DNA of 6,327 nt from WVWW01 sp041568335 (GTDB taxonomy: Bacteria > Acidobacteriota > Polarisedimenticolia > Polarisedimenticolales > Polarisedimenticolaceae), in NCBI GenBank assembly GCA_041568335.1, contig JBFFZZ010000183.1, forward strand, positions 1-6,327. The letters are read 5' to 3'. Positions 1-5,783 of the stretch are shown here, in pieces; the stretch's first letter is position 1, and every line of letters starts with the position of its first letter. The position numbers and the translations under genes are program-made. The notes under the pieces were generated by a model, which was given only the letters and a program-made list of their open reading frames with translations, ran no database searches and was not told the origin of the DNA.

Positions 1-1299
1 GATCGTGCGGTGGTACGCCTCCACGTACAGCGGATCCCCCACGATCGATGCGGTCTCCTGCGGCGAAAGCCAGTGCTGGCTCGTGACGGTCGCGTGGCCG
101 TCGCCCGGTGCGCTCGCGAGCGGCAACAGCGGGCCGCGGCGCAACGGCCGCTGCGGGTAAAAACGCGTCTCCCAATCTCCTTCCCCATCGCGCCGCAACA
201 AGATGCGGTCGGGCGTGCGGCGGTAACCGTTCTGCACCAGGTAGTAGCGCGTTCGAGGAAAACCGGGCACGTCGGTCGCGAGCACGCGGTGCAGGCGCAA
301 GGCGCGGTCGAGGTTACCTTCGAGGTGGGCACGACGCGATTCGGGGTCGCCGAACAGATCCGGCCGCTCGCGCTTCTCGATCCGTCGCGCGGCCCTTTTT
401 GAGTAGATCGACCAGCCGTAACGCTCCCAATTGCCTGCATCGAACAGGTCGACGTCGAGGACCGCGCCCCGTTCATCGACGAACATCGCGTCGCGGTAGA
501 CGGGCAGCGTCTCGTAGGCCGCCTCGAAGGTGAACGGGACCTCGGGACGGACCTTGCGGCCGATCAGCGGCGCGTAGGAGCGACCCTCGAGCATGTTGCG
601 GAACCCGTTGCTCGCGCCGCCGTTGGCGGTGCCGACCAGGATCAGCTTCTCGACATGGATCCCGTCCGGCGGGCCGGCGCGCCCGGCCTCGGCGTCGGTC
701 AGCGGCGCCGCTCCGTACTTCATCATGTAGCGCGCGATGCGGGCGGCGTTGCTCTGACAGATCACGTGCACTCGAAGCGTCCGGTCGCCGCGAACCCGGC
801 GCAGCCGCTGGAGCTTCTCGGTCAGGTCGGCGGCCGCGGCCACGTTGTTGTAGCGCCAGTCGTAGGGAAACAGGAACAGCGTCTCGCCGGCATCCGGGTC
901 GTCGAGATCGCCGAGCCGGTAGCCGTTTGCCTCGAGCGCCCGGAGCAGCTTGCCGTAGATGTCGATCTTGATGAAGCCGATACGGATACTGCGGACGACG
1001 TCGGCCGTTTCGTAGCCCTGGCGCTCACGCTCGGGCGGGTCGAGCGGCAGCGCCAGGGTGTAGCCGCCGTCACGGGGGAAGAAGAGTGGCCCGGCGGAGC
1101 CCCACACGATCTTGCCGTCGTCGGGTCGCAGCAGCCGGGTGCCGGTGAACCCCGGGACGATCACGACCGGGGTCTTGGGCTCGAGCCGGGCCAGCGGCTC
1201 GAGCACGGGCGGTTGCTTCGCGCTGCAGCCGGCGAGGACCGCGGCGATGAGGACCCAGGCCGCGACACGGCCGATCGAGCGCGTGGACATGCGTCTCAT
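1..1299 (-). CDS. LCAT-like alpha/beta-hydrolase lipoprotein, 3' end cut by window edge
   Basis: 433 codons are open from the ATG to position 1, with the C-terminus outside the window. The N-terminus is a lipoprotein signal: an Arg-rich start, a hydrophobic stretch (about residues 12-23) and the lipobox L22-A-G-C25. Ser at +2 would favour outer-membrane sorting in a Gram-negative cell. The mature part resembles the lecithin:cholesterol acyltransferase (LCAT) family of esterases/acyltransferases: VVIVPGFTGTRL (residues 45-56, oxyanion region), FPYDWRYN (144-151, the family YDWR signature), a nucleophile-elbow position VICQSNAARIARY (179-191, Ser183), and GDGHATVTS (399-407) where the family has its acid GDGTV motif. 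His430 near the cut is a candidate catalytic His. The elbow is odd: C-Q-S-N-A replaces the usual G-H-S-x-G. The ATG at 1299 is chosen for the longer n-region; an ATG at 1290 (residue 4) is equally possible. It lies 25 bases after the preceding gene. The fold call is fairly secure; substrate and activity are unknown. Confidence 0.8.
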   Translation of the reverse strand, partial: MRRMSTRSIGRVAAWVLIAAVLAGCSAKQPPVLEPLARLEPKTPVVIVPGFTGTRLLRPDDGKIVWGSAGPLFFPRDGGYTLALPLDPPERERQGYETADVVRSIRIGFIKIDIYGKLLRALEANGYRLGDLDDPDAGETLFLFPYDWRYNNVAAAADLTEKLQRLRRVRGDRTLRVHVICQSNAARIARYMMKYGAAPLTDAEAGRAGPPDGIHVEKLILVGTANGGASNGFRNMLEGRSYAPLIGRKVRPEVPFTFEAAYETLPVYRDAMFVDERGAVLDVDLFDAGNWERYGWSIYSKRAARRIEKRERPDLFGDPESRRAHLEGNLDRALRLHRVLATDVPGFPRTRYYLVQNGYRRTPDRILLRRDGEGDWETRFYPQRPLRRGPLLPLASAPGDGHATVTSQHWLSPQETASIVGDPLYVEAYHRTI

Positions 1300-1302
1300 C
1301 GT

Positions 1303-1326
1303 AACCCCGGTCGGGTCCTCGGGGTC
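1303..1326 (-). promoter_or_regulatory. Hairpin between the ArsC-like gene and the lipoprotein gene
   Basis: On the minus strand, GACCCCG (starting in the TGA stop) can pair with CGGGGTT around a 10-base loop, giving five G-C pairs, one A-T and one G-T. There is no T-run after it, so it is not a typical intrinsic terminator. The 3' arm holds the only G-rich candidate ribosome-binding stretch (GGGG, five bases before the ATG at 1299), so folding could limit translation of the lipoprotein gene. Pairing is seen in the sequence; the role is inference. A short G/C-rich inverted repeat can also arise by chance here. Confidence 0.3.
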
Positions 1327-1651
1327 AGATCAAGGTGTCGAGGGTCTCGGCGTGGAAGCCGACGAGCAGCGTTTTGCCCTTGCGCACGATCGGTGCGCGG
1401 TAGTTCCCCGTCGGTCCCTTGAGATCGGCGACCTTCGCTTTCGCGGCCGGGAGCTCCTCGGTCTTTTTTCCGCGAGCGACGATGACCTTGCTGACGGCGC
1501 CGATCAACGCGCGCGCTTCCTTATCGGACAGCGGCTCCTTGCGGGAGTTGCGCTGTTCCTTGACCTGCGTGTCGCGATCGTCGAGCACCGCACGGGTGCG
1601 CTCACACGACTTTCAGCTGGGGCGGTAGTAGTAGAGGTCGATTTTCGGCAT
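1325..1651 (-). CDS. ArsC/Spx-like thioredoxin-fold selenoprotein (in-frame TGA = Sec13)
   Basis: 108 codons if the TGA at codon 13 is read as selenocysteine. The N-terminus MPKIDLYYYRPS-U-KSCERT is a beta-strand followed by the ArsC/Spx active-site loop. Relatives have CxxC here, and the TGA falls on the first Cys, leaving Cys16 as the resolving residue (UxxC). After the TGA the frame stays protein-like: a helix (AVLDDRD), a Lys/Glu-rich middle, then TGNYRAPIVRKGKTLLVGF (81-99) with a probable cis-Pro (P87) before the third strand, as in ArsC-like folds. There are no other Cys residues. At 108 residues the length suits small ArsC-family proteins. The ATG at 1651 lies 22 bases after the phosphatase stop; no strong Shine-Dalgarno is visible. 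Family knowledge: UxxC/CxxC thioredoxin-fold proteins are thiol oxidoreductases, and I recall a family annotated as 'ArsC family (seleno)protein'. True arsenate reduction is not implied. The alternatives are a TGC-to-TGA sequencing error or a pseudogene. Confidence 0.82.
1577..1610 (-). promoter_or_regulatory. Candidate bacterial SECIS element
   Basis: This hairpin lies in the coding RNA just 3' of the UGA. Numbering the U of UGA as 1: GUCGU (6-10) pairs with ACGAU (35-39, outer G-U wobble), GAG (13-15) with CUC (31-33), and CACC (18-21) with GGUG (27-30). C16-G17 is bulged and there is a small internal loop at 11-12/34. The apical loop is CGUGC (22-26), with G23 as its second base. Bacterial SECIS elements known from formate dehydrogenase have a hairpin directly downstream with a G among the first two loop bases and about 16-37 bases between UGA and loop; here the distance is 18. 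An alternative inner pairing, CGCA/UGCG with loop CCCG, competes. Folded by eye only. Confidence 0.6.
1613..1615 (-). other. UGA recoding site, selenocysteine codon 13
   Basis: In-frame TGA between AGC (Ser12) and AAG (Lys14). It occupies the position of the first Cys of the family CxxC motif, and reading continues in the same frame for 95 more codons to a TGA at 1325-1327. Cys would be TGC or TGT, so a single third-base change separates the two readings. Confidence 0.75.
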
Positions 1652-1673
1652 CGGGGTTGTTCTCGCGAACGCC

Positions 1674-3479
1674 TCACTGCACCCTGAGCACGACGACCGT
1701 CCGATCGTCGTGGAGCTCGACCGGGGTGCCGGCCGCGAAGGCGCGTGACGCGTCCATCAGATCGTCGGCGACCTGTTGCGCGCTGCGTCCGCCGGAGCCG
1801 GCCAGCAGCGCCTTCATCCGGCGCTGGCTGAATTCCTCGCAGCGCGTGTCCTGCGCCTCGGTGATCCCGTCGGAGGTGAAGACGACCAGGTCGCCGGACC
1901 GGAGCCGGACCTCAAGCTCCTCGTAGACCGAATCCGGCAGCAGACCGAGCGGCACGCCTTCGATCCGGATCTCGTGCACCTCGCCGTCGCGGACCAGCAC
2001 CGGGTAGGTGATGCCGGCGTTGGCGATCTTCAGTGTTTTCTTTTTCGCATCGAAGACCCCGAAGCCCATGGCGACGAAGCGGTTGTCGATCTCCGGCTGC
2101 AGCATGTGCACGTTCATTTCCTGCAGCATCGCGGCGGGGCTGCAATCGCTCTCCGCGACGCGCGCACGCAGCGTCCCGACGGCCAGCGCCCCGTAGAGCG
2201 CCGCCGGGGCGCCCTTGCCGGCCACATCACCGACCGCGACCGCGAAGTCGCCGCCGGCGCAGTGCATGAAGTCGTAGAAGTCGCCGCCGAGCTGGCGCGC
2301 CGGTTCGTAGGCAAAGGCGACCTCGAGGCCTTCGGCCGGTGGGGCCGCCTTGGGCAGCAGGCCGACCTGCAGCTGACGCGCGGTCTCGAAATCCTCCTCG
2401 AGCCGGCGTTCGTCCTCGCGGACGCGCTCGTAGAGCCGCGCGTTCTCCAGGGCGACGGCGACGTAGGAGGCCAGCGTCACCAGCATCTGCTCCTGATCCT
2501 CGGAGAACGCGTTGTACTCGGTGGACTCGAGATCGATCACGCCGATCAAGCGGTCCTCGAAGACCAGCGGCACGCAGAGCTCGCTACGCACCTCGACGTC
2601 GTGCCCGCACTGCTGGTACAGCGGGTTGAGGTGCACGTTGGCGACTCGCAGCGGCTGCCGCTGGGCGGCCACCGTTCCGGTGATCCCCTGCCCCAGCTTG
2701 AACCCGCCCTTCTGGACGAAGCGCTTGTCGAACGCCAGCTGGAACGTGTGCTCCAGGATCTGCTCCTCGTCGCACCAGAGCATCACCGAGAAGACCTGAT
2801 AGTCGATCGACCGTTTGACCAGCTCGGCGACCCGCTGAAGCAGCTTCTCGCGGTCCAGGATGGACGCCAGCTCGCGGCTGACCTCGTTGATCAGCGAGAG
2901 CATCCTGGCCTGGTCGCGTACGCTCTCGTAGAGACGCGCGTTCTCGATCCCGTTGGCCACGCGCTTGGCGAGGAAGCGCATGAGCTGCTCCTCGCCGTCC
3001 GTGAACGACCCCTGGGTGCGCCGTCCGACGTCGAGCACACCGATCGTGCGGTTCTTGACGACGAGCGGGATCGCCATCTCCGACTGGATGTCGGTGGCCG
3101 AGATGTAGCGCGGGTCGGACTGCACGTCGTCGACGCGAATCACCTCGCGGTTCTCCGCGGCCGCACCGACGATCCCCTGGCCCAGACCGAAGCGCCAGTT
3201 GCGCACGACGCTGTCGGGGAAGCCGACGGCAAAACGGAACTCGAGCTGCTGACCGAGCTCGTCGAGGAGCAAGATCGCGAAGGTGTCGTAGTCGACGTGC
3301 TTGCGGATGCCCTCGGCCACGTTGGCGAAGATCTGGTCGAGCTCCAGCGTCGAGCCGAAATCCCCCACCAGCTTGGCCAGCTCGCCGACCGCGGTGAGGT
3401 ACTCGGTGCGCGTCAGGATACCGGCACGGTCCTGATGGGCTGCCGCCAGATTGCTGATTCTTTCTTTCTTTTCGGACAT
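1674..3479 (-). CDS. GAF-GAF-SpoIIE/RsbU-type PP2C serine phosphatase
   Basis: 601-residue soluble signalling protein without a signal peptide or membrane segment. Order: short N-terminal helix; GAF1 (about 42-182); connecting helix; GAF2 (about 200-350), each GAF ending in the usual ENARLYE helix; coiled-coil linker (about 350-375, with ARQLQVGLLP); PP2C-like SpoIIE domain (about 385-601). Metal-binding acidic residues are all present: GGDFYDF (Asp400), GDVAGKG (Asp418), TSDGITEA (Asp537) and HDDRT (Asp591/592). RsbU/SpoIIE-type enzymes dephosphorylate anti-anti-sigma (STAS) proteins in partner switching; GAF domains bind small ligands or sense redox state. No STAS or anti-sigma partner lies in the window, so the target is unknown. 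GAF2 carries three Cys (236, 291, 302), while GAF1 has none. The start at 3479 is chosen because the protein then begins with recognisable helical sequence and GGAAAG sits at 3483-3488; the frame stays open further upstream but only as a shadow of the rluA-type gene. It is followed after 22 bases by the ArsC-like gene. Confidence 0.93.
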   Translation of the reverse strand: MSEKKERISNLAAAHQDRAGILTRTEYLTAVGELAKLVGDFGSTLELDQIFANVAEGIRKHVDYDTFAILLLDELGQQLEFRFAVGFPDSVVRNWRFGLGQGIVGAAAENREVIRVDDVQSDPRYISATDIQSEMAIPLVVKNRTIGVLDVGRRTQGSFTDGEEQLMRFLAKRVANGIENARLYESVRDQARMLSLINEVSRELASILDREKLLQRVAELVKRSIDYQVFSVMLWCDEEQILEHTFQLAFDKRFVQKGGFKLGQGITGTVAAQRQPLRVANVHLNPLYQQCGHDVEVRSELCVPLVFEDRLIGVIDLESTEYNAFSEDQEQMLVTLASYVAVALENARLYERVREDERRLEEDFETARQLQVGLLPKAAPPAEGLEVAFAYEPARQLGGDFYDFMHCAGGDFAVAVGDVAGKGAPAALYGALAVGTLRARVAESDCSPAAMLQEMNVHMLQPEIDNRFVAMGFGVFDAKKKTLKIANAGITYPVLVRDGEVHEIRIEGVPLGLLPDSVYEELEVRLRSGDLVVFTSDGITEAQDTRCEEFSQRRMKALLAGSGGRSAQQVADDLMDASRAFAAGTPVELHDDRTVVVLRVQ

Positions 3480-3482
3480 GAT

Positions 3483-3488
3483 CTTTCC
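3483..3488 (-). promoter_or_regulatory. Ribosome binding site of the phosphatase gene
   Basis: GGAAAG three bases before the ATG at 3479 on the minus strand. It is a moderate Shine-Dalgarno match with tight spacing, but supports 3479 as the start in place of the open-frame extension into the upstream gene. Confidence 0.5.
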
Positions 3489-3509
3489 GGGTTGCGGAGG
3501 TTCCTCTGT

Positions 3510-3538
3510 CTTATGGCATCGCGACCGCCGAAACGCAA
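3510..3538 (-). promoter_or_regulatory. Weak sigma70-like promoter candidate
   Basis: TTGCGT (3533-3538) and CATAAG (3510-3515) are separated by 17 bases, matching TTGACA and TATAAT at 3/6 and 4/6. The pair falls in the largest intergenic gap of the window, just upstream of the phosphatase gene, so it could start a second transcription unit covering the phosphatase, the selenoprotein and the lipoprotein. Matches this weak are common by chance. Confidence 0.22.
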
Positions 3539-3544
3539 GGTCGC
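3521..3544 (-). promoter_or_regulatory. Inverted repeat after the pseudouridine synthase stop
   Basis: On the minus strand GCGACC, beginning at the last base of the TAG stop, pairs perfectly with GGTCGC 12 bases later. The loop can add two inner G-C pairs (TT bulge, loop GTTTCG). No T-run follows, so it is at best a partial or Rho-assisted terminator or an mRNA end-stabilising structure. It overlaps the -35 part of the weak promoter candidate. The hairpin is seen; its function is inferred. Confidence 0.4.
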
Positions 3545-4464
3545 TAGGAATCCAGCATGTCCTGGGGTAACGCGGCGCGGACCTCGATCCTTCCCGCCCC
3601 GTTGGGATCGGGGAAAACGAGCCGTTCGCAGTGCAGCAGCAGCCGCAGCGGCCCGCCCTGCTCGATTCGCGGGTCCGCCTCGCCGCGGATCCGCGCGAGG
3701 TAGAAGTCGTCGGGGCGGCCGTACAGCGGGTCGCCGAGGATCGGGTGGCCGATCGCCTCGAGCTGCACGCGCAGCTGGTGCCGCCGACCCGTTTTCGGGA
3801 ACAGCCGCAGCAGGGTGCGCCCCGCGGCGCGCCGCTCGATGGTCCAGCGCGTCGACGCCGGTTTCTCCATTCCCTCCGCGGCCAGCAGGCGCACGTAGAC
3901 CTTGCTCGAAGGATGGTCGCCGATCGGCAGATCGATCCGCCCCGCATCGCTTTCGATCTCACCGGCGACCCAGGCGAGGTACTCCTTGTGGACACGATCG
4001 TCGTAGAACGAACCCGACAGGTGCCGTGCTCGCTCGGTGTCGGCCGCGACGACGAGCACGCCGGTGGTCTCGGCATCCAGCCGATGCGTCAGACGCAGCG
4101 CCGGATCCCCCTCCTGGCGCCGCAGCATGCGGATGAGGCTGTTCTCCAGCACCTTGTTGACCGGGTGCACCGGGATCTTCGGCGGCTTGTCGACGGCCAG
4201 CCAACCGGGCCCCCGGGCGAGCACCGGGATCGTGATCTCCAGCAGGGTCTCGTCGAGCTCGCGGTAGGCGATGCGGATCGTCCCGCCCGCACGGACCGCG
4301 GTGGAGGGGCGGGCGTCGGCGTTCCAGTCCAGGCTCACCCGCTCGCGGATCGCCTGCTGGATCCGCGTGCGCGACAGACCCGGGATCTTCTCCTGCAGGA
4401 ACCGATCCAGCCGTTTTCCGGCGTCACGTTTGCCGACGGCGAACTCGGTGGCCGGCTCGCTCAT
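3544..4464 (-). CDS. RluA-family RNA pseudouridine synthase
   Basis: 306 residues, the usual size for this family, which isomerises specific uridines in rRNA or tRNA to pseudouridine in the cytoplasm. An S4-like RNA-binding segment lies at the N-terminus (about 16-75, GKRLDRFLQEKIPGLSRTRI). The catalytic domain starts near WLAVDKPP (88-95). The hallmark LTHRLDAETTGVLVVA (125-140) carries the catalytic Asp130. It is followed by HKEYLAWV (159-166), KTGRRHQLRVQL (224-235; RTGRTHQIRVHL in most relatives), GHPILGDPLYG (239-249) and LLLHCERLVF (275-284). The target uridine cannot be told from sequence, so no rluA/C/D symbol is given. The ATG overlaps the TGA of the Nudix gene as ATGA, implying translational coupling; no separate Shine-Dalgarno is evident. 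The stop is followed by an inverted repeat. Confidence 0.95.
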   Translation of the reverse strand: MSEPATEFAVGKRDAGKRLDRFLQEKIPGLSRTRIQQAIRERVSLDWNADARPSTAVRAGGTIRIAYRELDETLLEITIPVLARGPGWLAVDKPPKIPVHPVNKVLENSLIRMLRRQEGDPALRLTHRLDAETTGVLVVAADTERARHLSGSFYDDRVHKEYLAWVAGEIESDAGRIDLPIGDHPSSKVYVRLLAAEGMEKPASTRWTIERRAAGRTLLRLFPKTGRRHQLRVQLEAIGHPILGDPLYGRPDDFYLARIRGEADPRIEQGGPLRLLLHCERLVFPDPNGAGRIEVRAALPQDMLDS

Positions 4465-4901
4465 CGCGCGCCGACGCGCCAGCGCAACGCGCGCAGCATC
4501 TGGACGTTGGCCGGCGGCATCGGCAACGCGTTCAGCTCCGCGAGCGACAACCAGGCGTGCTCGCGCCCGGCGTCCATCGAGACCTCTCCCTCGGGGTCGC
4601 GCGCGACGAAGACGTGAAAGCGGAGCGGCGCCTCGGTGTAGTCGTGGAGCACGACGACGAGGGGATCCAGCTCGGCCGCGACCAAGCCGGTCTCCTCGGT
4701 CAGCTCGCGGCGCGCGGCGTCGGCGGGCAGCTCATCCGACTCGACCTTGCCGCCGGGGAACTCCCAGTGGCCCGCGAGGTGCAGCCCTGAGGCGCGGCGG
4801 GCGACCAGAAACCGGTCGTCCCGGTGGGGGATCGCCAGCGCGATGTCGACCCGGTCGTCGGGCTCCTGCAGCGGGAACCCGGGCTCCGCATCGCGGGTCA
4901 T
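4461..4901 (-). CDS. mutT: MutT-type Nudix hydrolase (probable 8-oxo-dGTP diphosphatase)
   Basis: 146 residues. A perfect Nudix box (GX5EX7REUXEEXGU) spans residues 51-73: G51, E57, R65-E66-L67, E69-E70, G72-L73; these Glu residues bind the catalytic Mg2+. It is preceded by HWEFPGGKVE (45-54), typical of MutT enzymes that hydrolyse 8-oxo-dGTP to the monophosphate and so prevent A:T-to-C:G mutations. The C-terminal part has H-A-W-L-S-L-A-E-L-N and MPPAN (128-132), matching the MutT tail that helps bind the purine base. Family and fold are certain; 8-oxo-dGTP specificity is inferred from these flanks, as many Nudix enzymes are misassigned. The ATG at 4901 lies 6 bases after the dehydrogenase stop, with GAGG overlapping that stop as the only Shine-Dalgarno. 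The first 16 residues are a little longer than in E. coli MutT. The 3' end overlaps the next gene by 4 bases. Confidence 0.9.
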   Translation of the reverse strand: MTRDAEPGFPLQEPDDRVDIALAIPHRDDRFLVARRASGLHLAGHWEFPGGKVESDELPADAARRELTEETGLVAAELDPLVVVLHDYTEAPLRFHVFVARDPEGEVSMDAGREHAWLSLAELNALPMPPANVQMLRALRWRVGAR

Positions 4902-4907
4902 CGAGCC

Positions 4908-5762
4908 TCAGTTCGCGTAGTCGTAGAACCCGCGTCCGCTCTTGCGGCCGAGCCAGCCGGCCTCGACATGTTTGCGCAGCAGCGGGCAGGGCCGGTACTT
5001 CGGGTCGCCGAGCTCGGCGTGCAGGACCTCGAGGATCGCGAGGCAGGTATCGAGCCCGATGAAGTCGGCCAGCGTCAGCGGGCCCATCGGGTGGTTCAGC
5101 CCGAGCTTGATGATCGAATCGATCGCCTCGGCTTCCGCGACCCCCTCGTGCAACGCGAAGACCGCCTCGTTGATCATCGGCGCCAGGATCCGGTTGGCGA
5201 CGAAACCGGGGTAGTCGCGGCACTCGACCGGAGTCTTGCCCAGCTCCTCGGCCAGCTCCAGCACGTCCTTCGTGGTGTCGTCCGACGTCGCCAGGCCGCG
5301 GATGACCTCGACGAGCTTCATCACCGGGACCGGGTTCATGAAGTGCATCCCGATCACCCGATCGGGGCGCTCGGTGCAGGCGCCGATCTTGGTGATCGAG
5401 ATCGACGACGTGTTGGACGCCAGGATCACCCCGGAGCGGCAGATCGTGTCGAGCCGCGAGAAGAGCTCGGCCTTGACGTCGAAGTTCTCGACGATCGCCT
5501 CGACGACGAAATCGCACGCGGCGAGATCCTCGAGCTTCGTCGTGCCGGTAACCAAGGAGAGCACGTTGGCCTTTTCGTCCTCGGTCATGCGACCCTTGTC
5601 GACACCGCGTTGCAGGTTCTTGTCGATGGTCTTGAGCCCGCGATCGACGAACTCCCGCTTGACGTCGTGCATGATCACGTCGTAGCCGGCCGCGGCCGAG
5701 ACGTGGGCGATGCCGTTGCCCATCTGGCCGGCACCGATGACCCCGAGCTTCTTGATCTTCAT
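4908..5762 (-). CDS. hbd: 3-hydroxybutyryl-CoA dehydrogenase
   Basis: 284 residues, the standard length of the single-domain 3-hydroxyacyl-CoA dehydrogenases. It interconverts (S)-3-hydroxybutyryl-CoA and acetoacetyl-CoA with NAD(H). An N-terminal Rossmann fold shows GVIGAGQMGNGIAH (7-20; G10, G12, G15), and Asp33 at the end of the second strand favours NAD over NADP. Active-site residues align with the family: Ser119 (SNTSSI), His140 (GMHFMNPVPVMKLVEVI), Glu152 and Asn190 (GFVANRI). The C-terminal helical domain begins near 186 and has the usual GLNHPMGPLTLADFIGLD and GRKSGRGFYDY signatures. It follows the thiolase by 21 bases, and that enzyme produces or consumes its acetoacetyl-CoA; this supports a butyrate/PHB-type or beta-oxidation role. 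The direction in vivo cannot be told. Related names are paaH and fadB-like; hbd is the closest fit. Confidence 0.96.
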   Translation of the reverse strand: MKIKKLGVIGAGQMGNGIAHVSAAAGYDVIMHDVKREFVDRGLKTIDKNLQRGVDKGRMTEDEKANVLSLVTGTTKLEDLAACDFVVEAIVENFDVKAELFSRLDTICRSGVILASNTSSISITKIGACTERPDRVIGMHFMNPVPVMKLVEVIRGLATSDDTTKDVLELAEELGKTPVECRDYPGFVANRILAPMINEAVFALHEGVAEAEAIDSIIKLGLNHPMGPLTLADFIGLDTCLAILEVLHAELGDPKYRPCPLLRKHVEAGWLGRKSGRGFYDYAN

Positions 5763-5773
5763 TGCGCTGGACT

Positions 5774-5780
5774 CTCCTCT
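5774..5780 (-). promoter_or_regulatory. Strong ribosome binding site of hbd
   Basis: AGAGGAG on the minus strand, 11 bases before the ATG at 5762 and just after the thiolase TAA, in an A-rich stretch. It is the best Shine-Dalgarno in the window and fixes the hbd start. Confidence 0.75.
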
Positions 5781-5783
5781 TTT

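Noticed and set aside
10..533. Two overlapping plus-strand frames at the left end, and a minus-strand frame at 822-1073
   Set aside because: All are Arg/Ala-rich shadows of the lipoprotein gene, which runs open on the minus strand through position 1 with lipobox and LCAT-like motifs.
1325..1588. 87-residue protein starting at GTG 1588 as the complete gene
   Set aside because: It would start inside the first helix of the ArsC-like fold, without the first beta-strand and active site, although those are encoded in frame just upstream up to the ATG at 1651.
1325..1651. ArsC-like gene as an ordinary pseudogene
   Set aside because: There is only one stop, it falls precisely on a redox-active Cys position, the rest of the frame is intact and family-like, and a SECIS-like hairpin follows. 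A sequencing error remains possible and is noted in the finding.
2000..2012. Loss of His in the SpoIIE-domain NAGH motif (here A-N-A-G-I-T-Y-P)
   Set aside because: The hydrophobic variant N-A-G-[LI]-x-Y-P is, as I recall, frequent in GAF-linked SpoIIE phosphatases, and all metal-binding Asp residues are kept, so this is not evidence of inactivity.
3480..4076. N-terminal extension of the phosphatase by 199 codons
   Set aside because: The extra part lies in another frame of the pseudouridine synthase gene and is an Arg/Ser/Pro-rich shadow. Recognisable protein begins at the ATG at 3479, which has its own ribosome binding site.
1776..4136. 786-codon open frame on the plus strand opposite the phosphatase
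   Set aside because: It is antisense to two well-supported genes. Its translation is low-complexity (His/Arg/Glu/Leu-rich), lacks domain motifs, and is the expected complement of GC-rich codons.
3544..5062. Plus-strand frames at 3631-4617 and 4271-5062
   Set aside because: Antisense to the pseudouridine synthase, mutT and hbd genes; translations are Arg/Pro/Ala-rich without domains.
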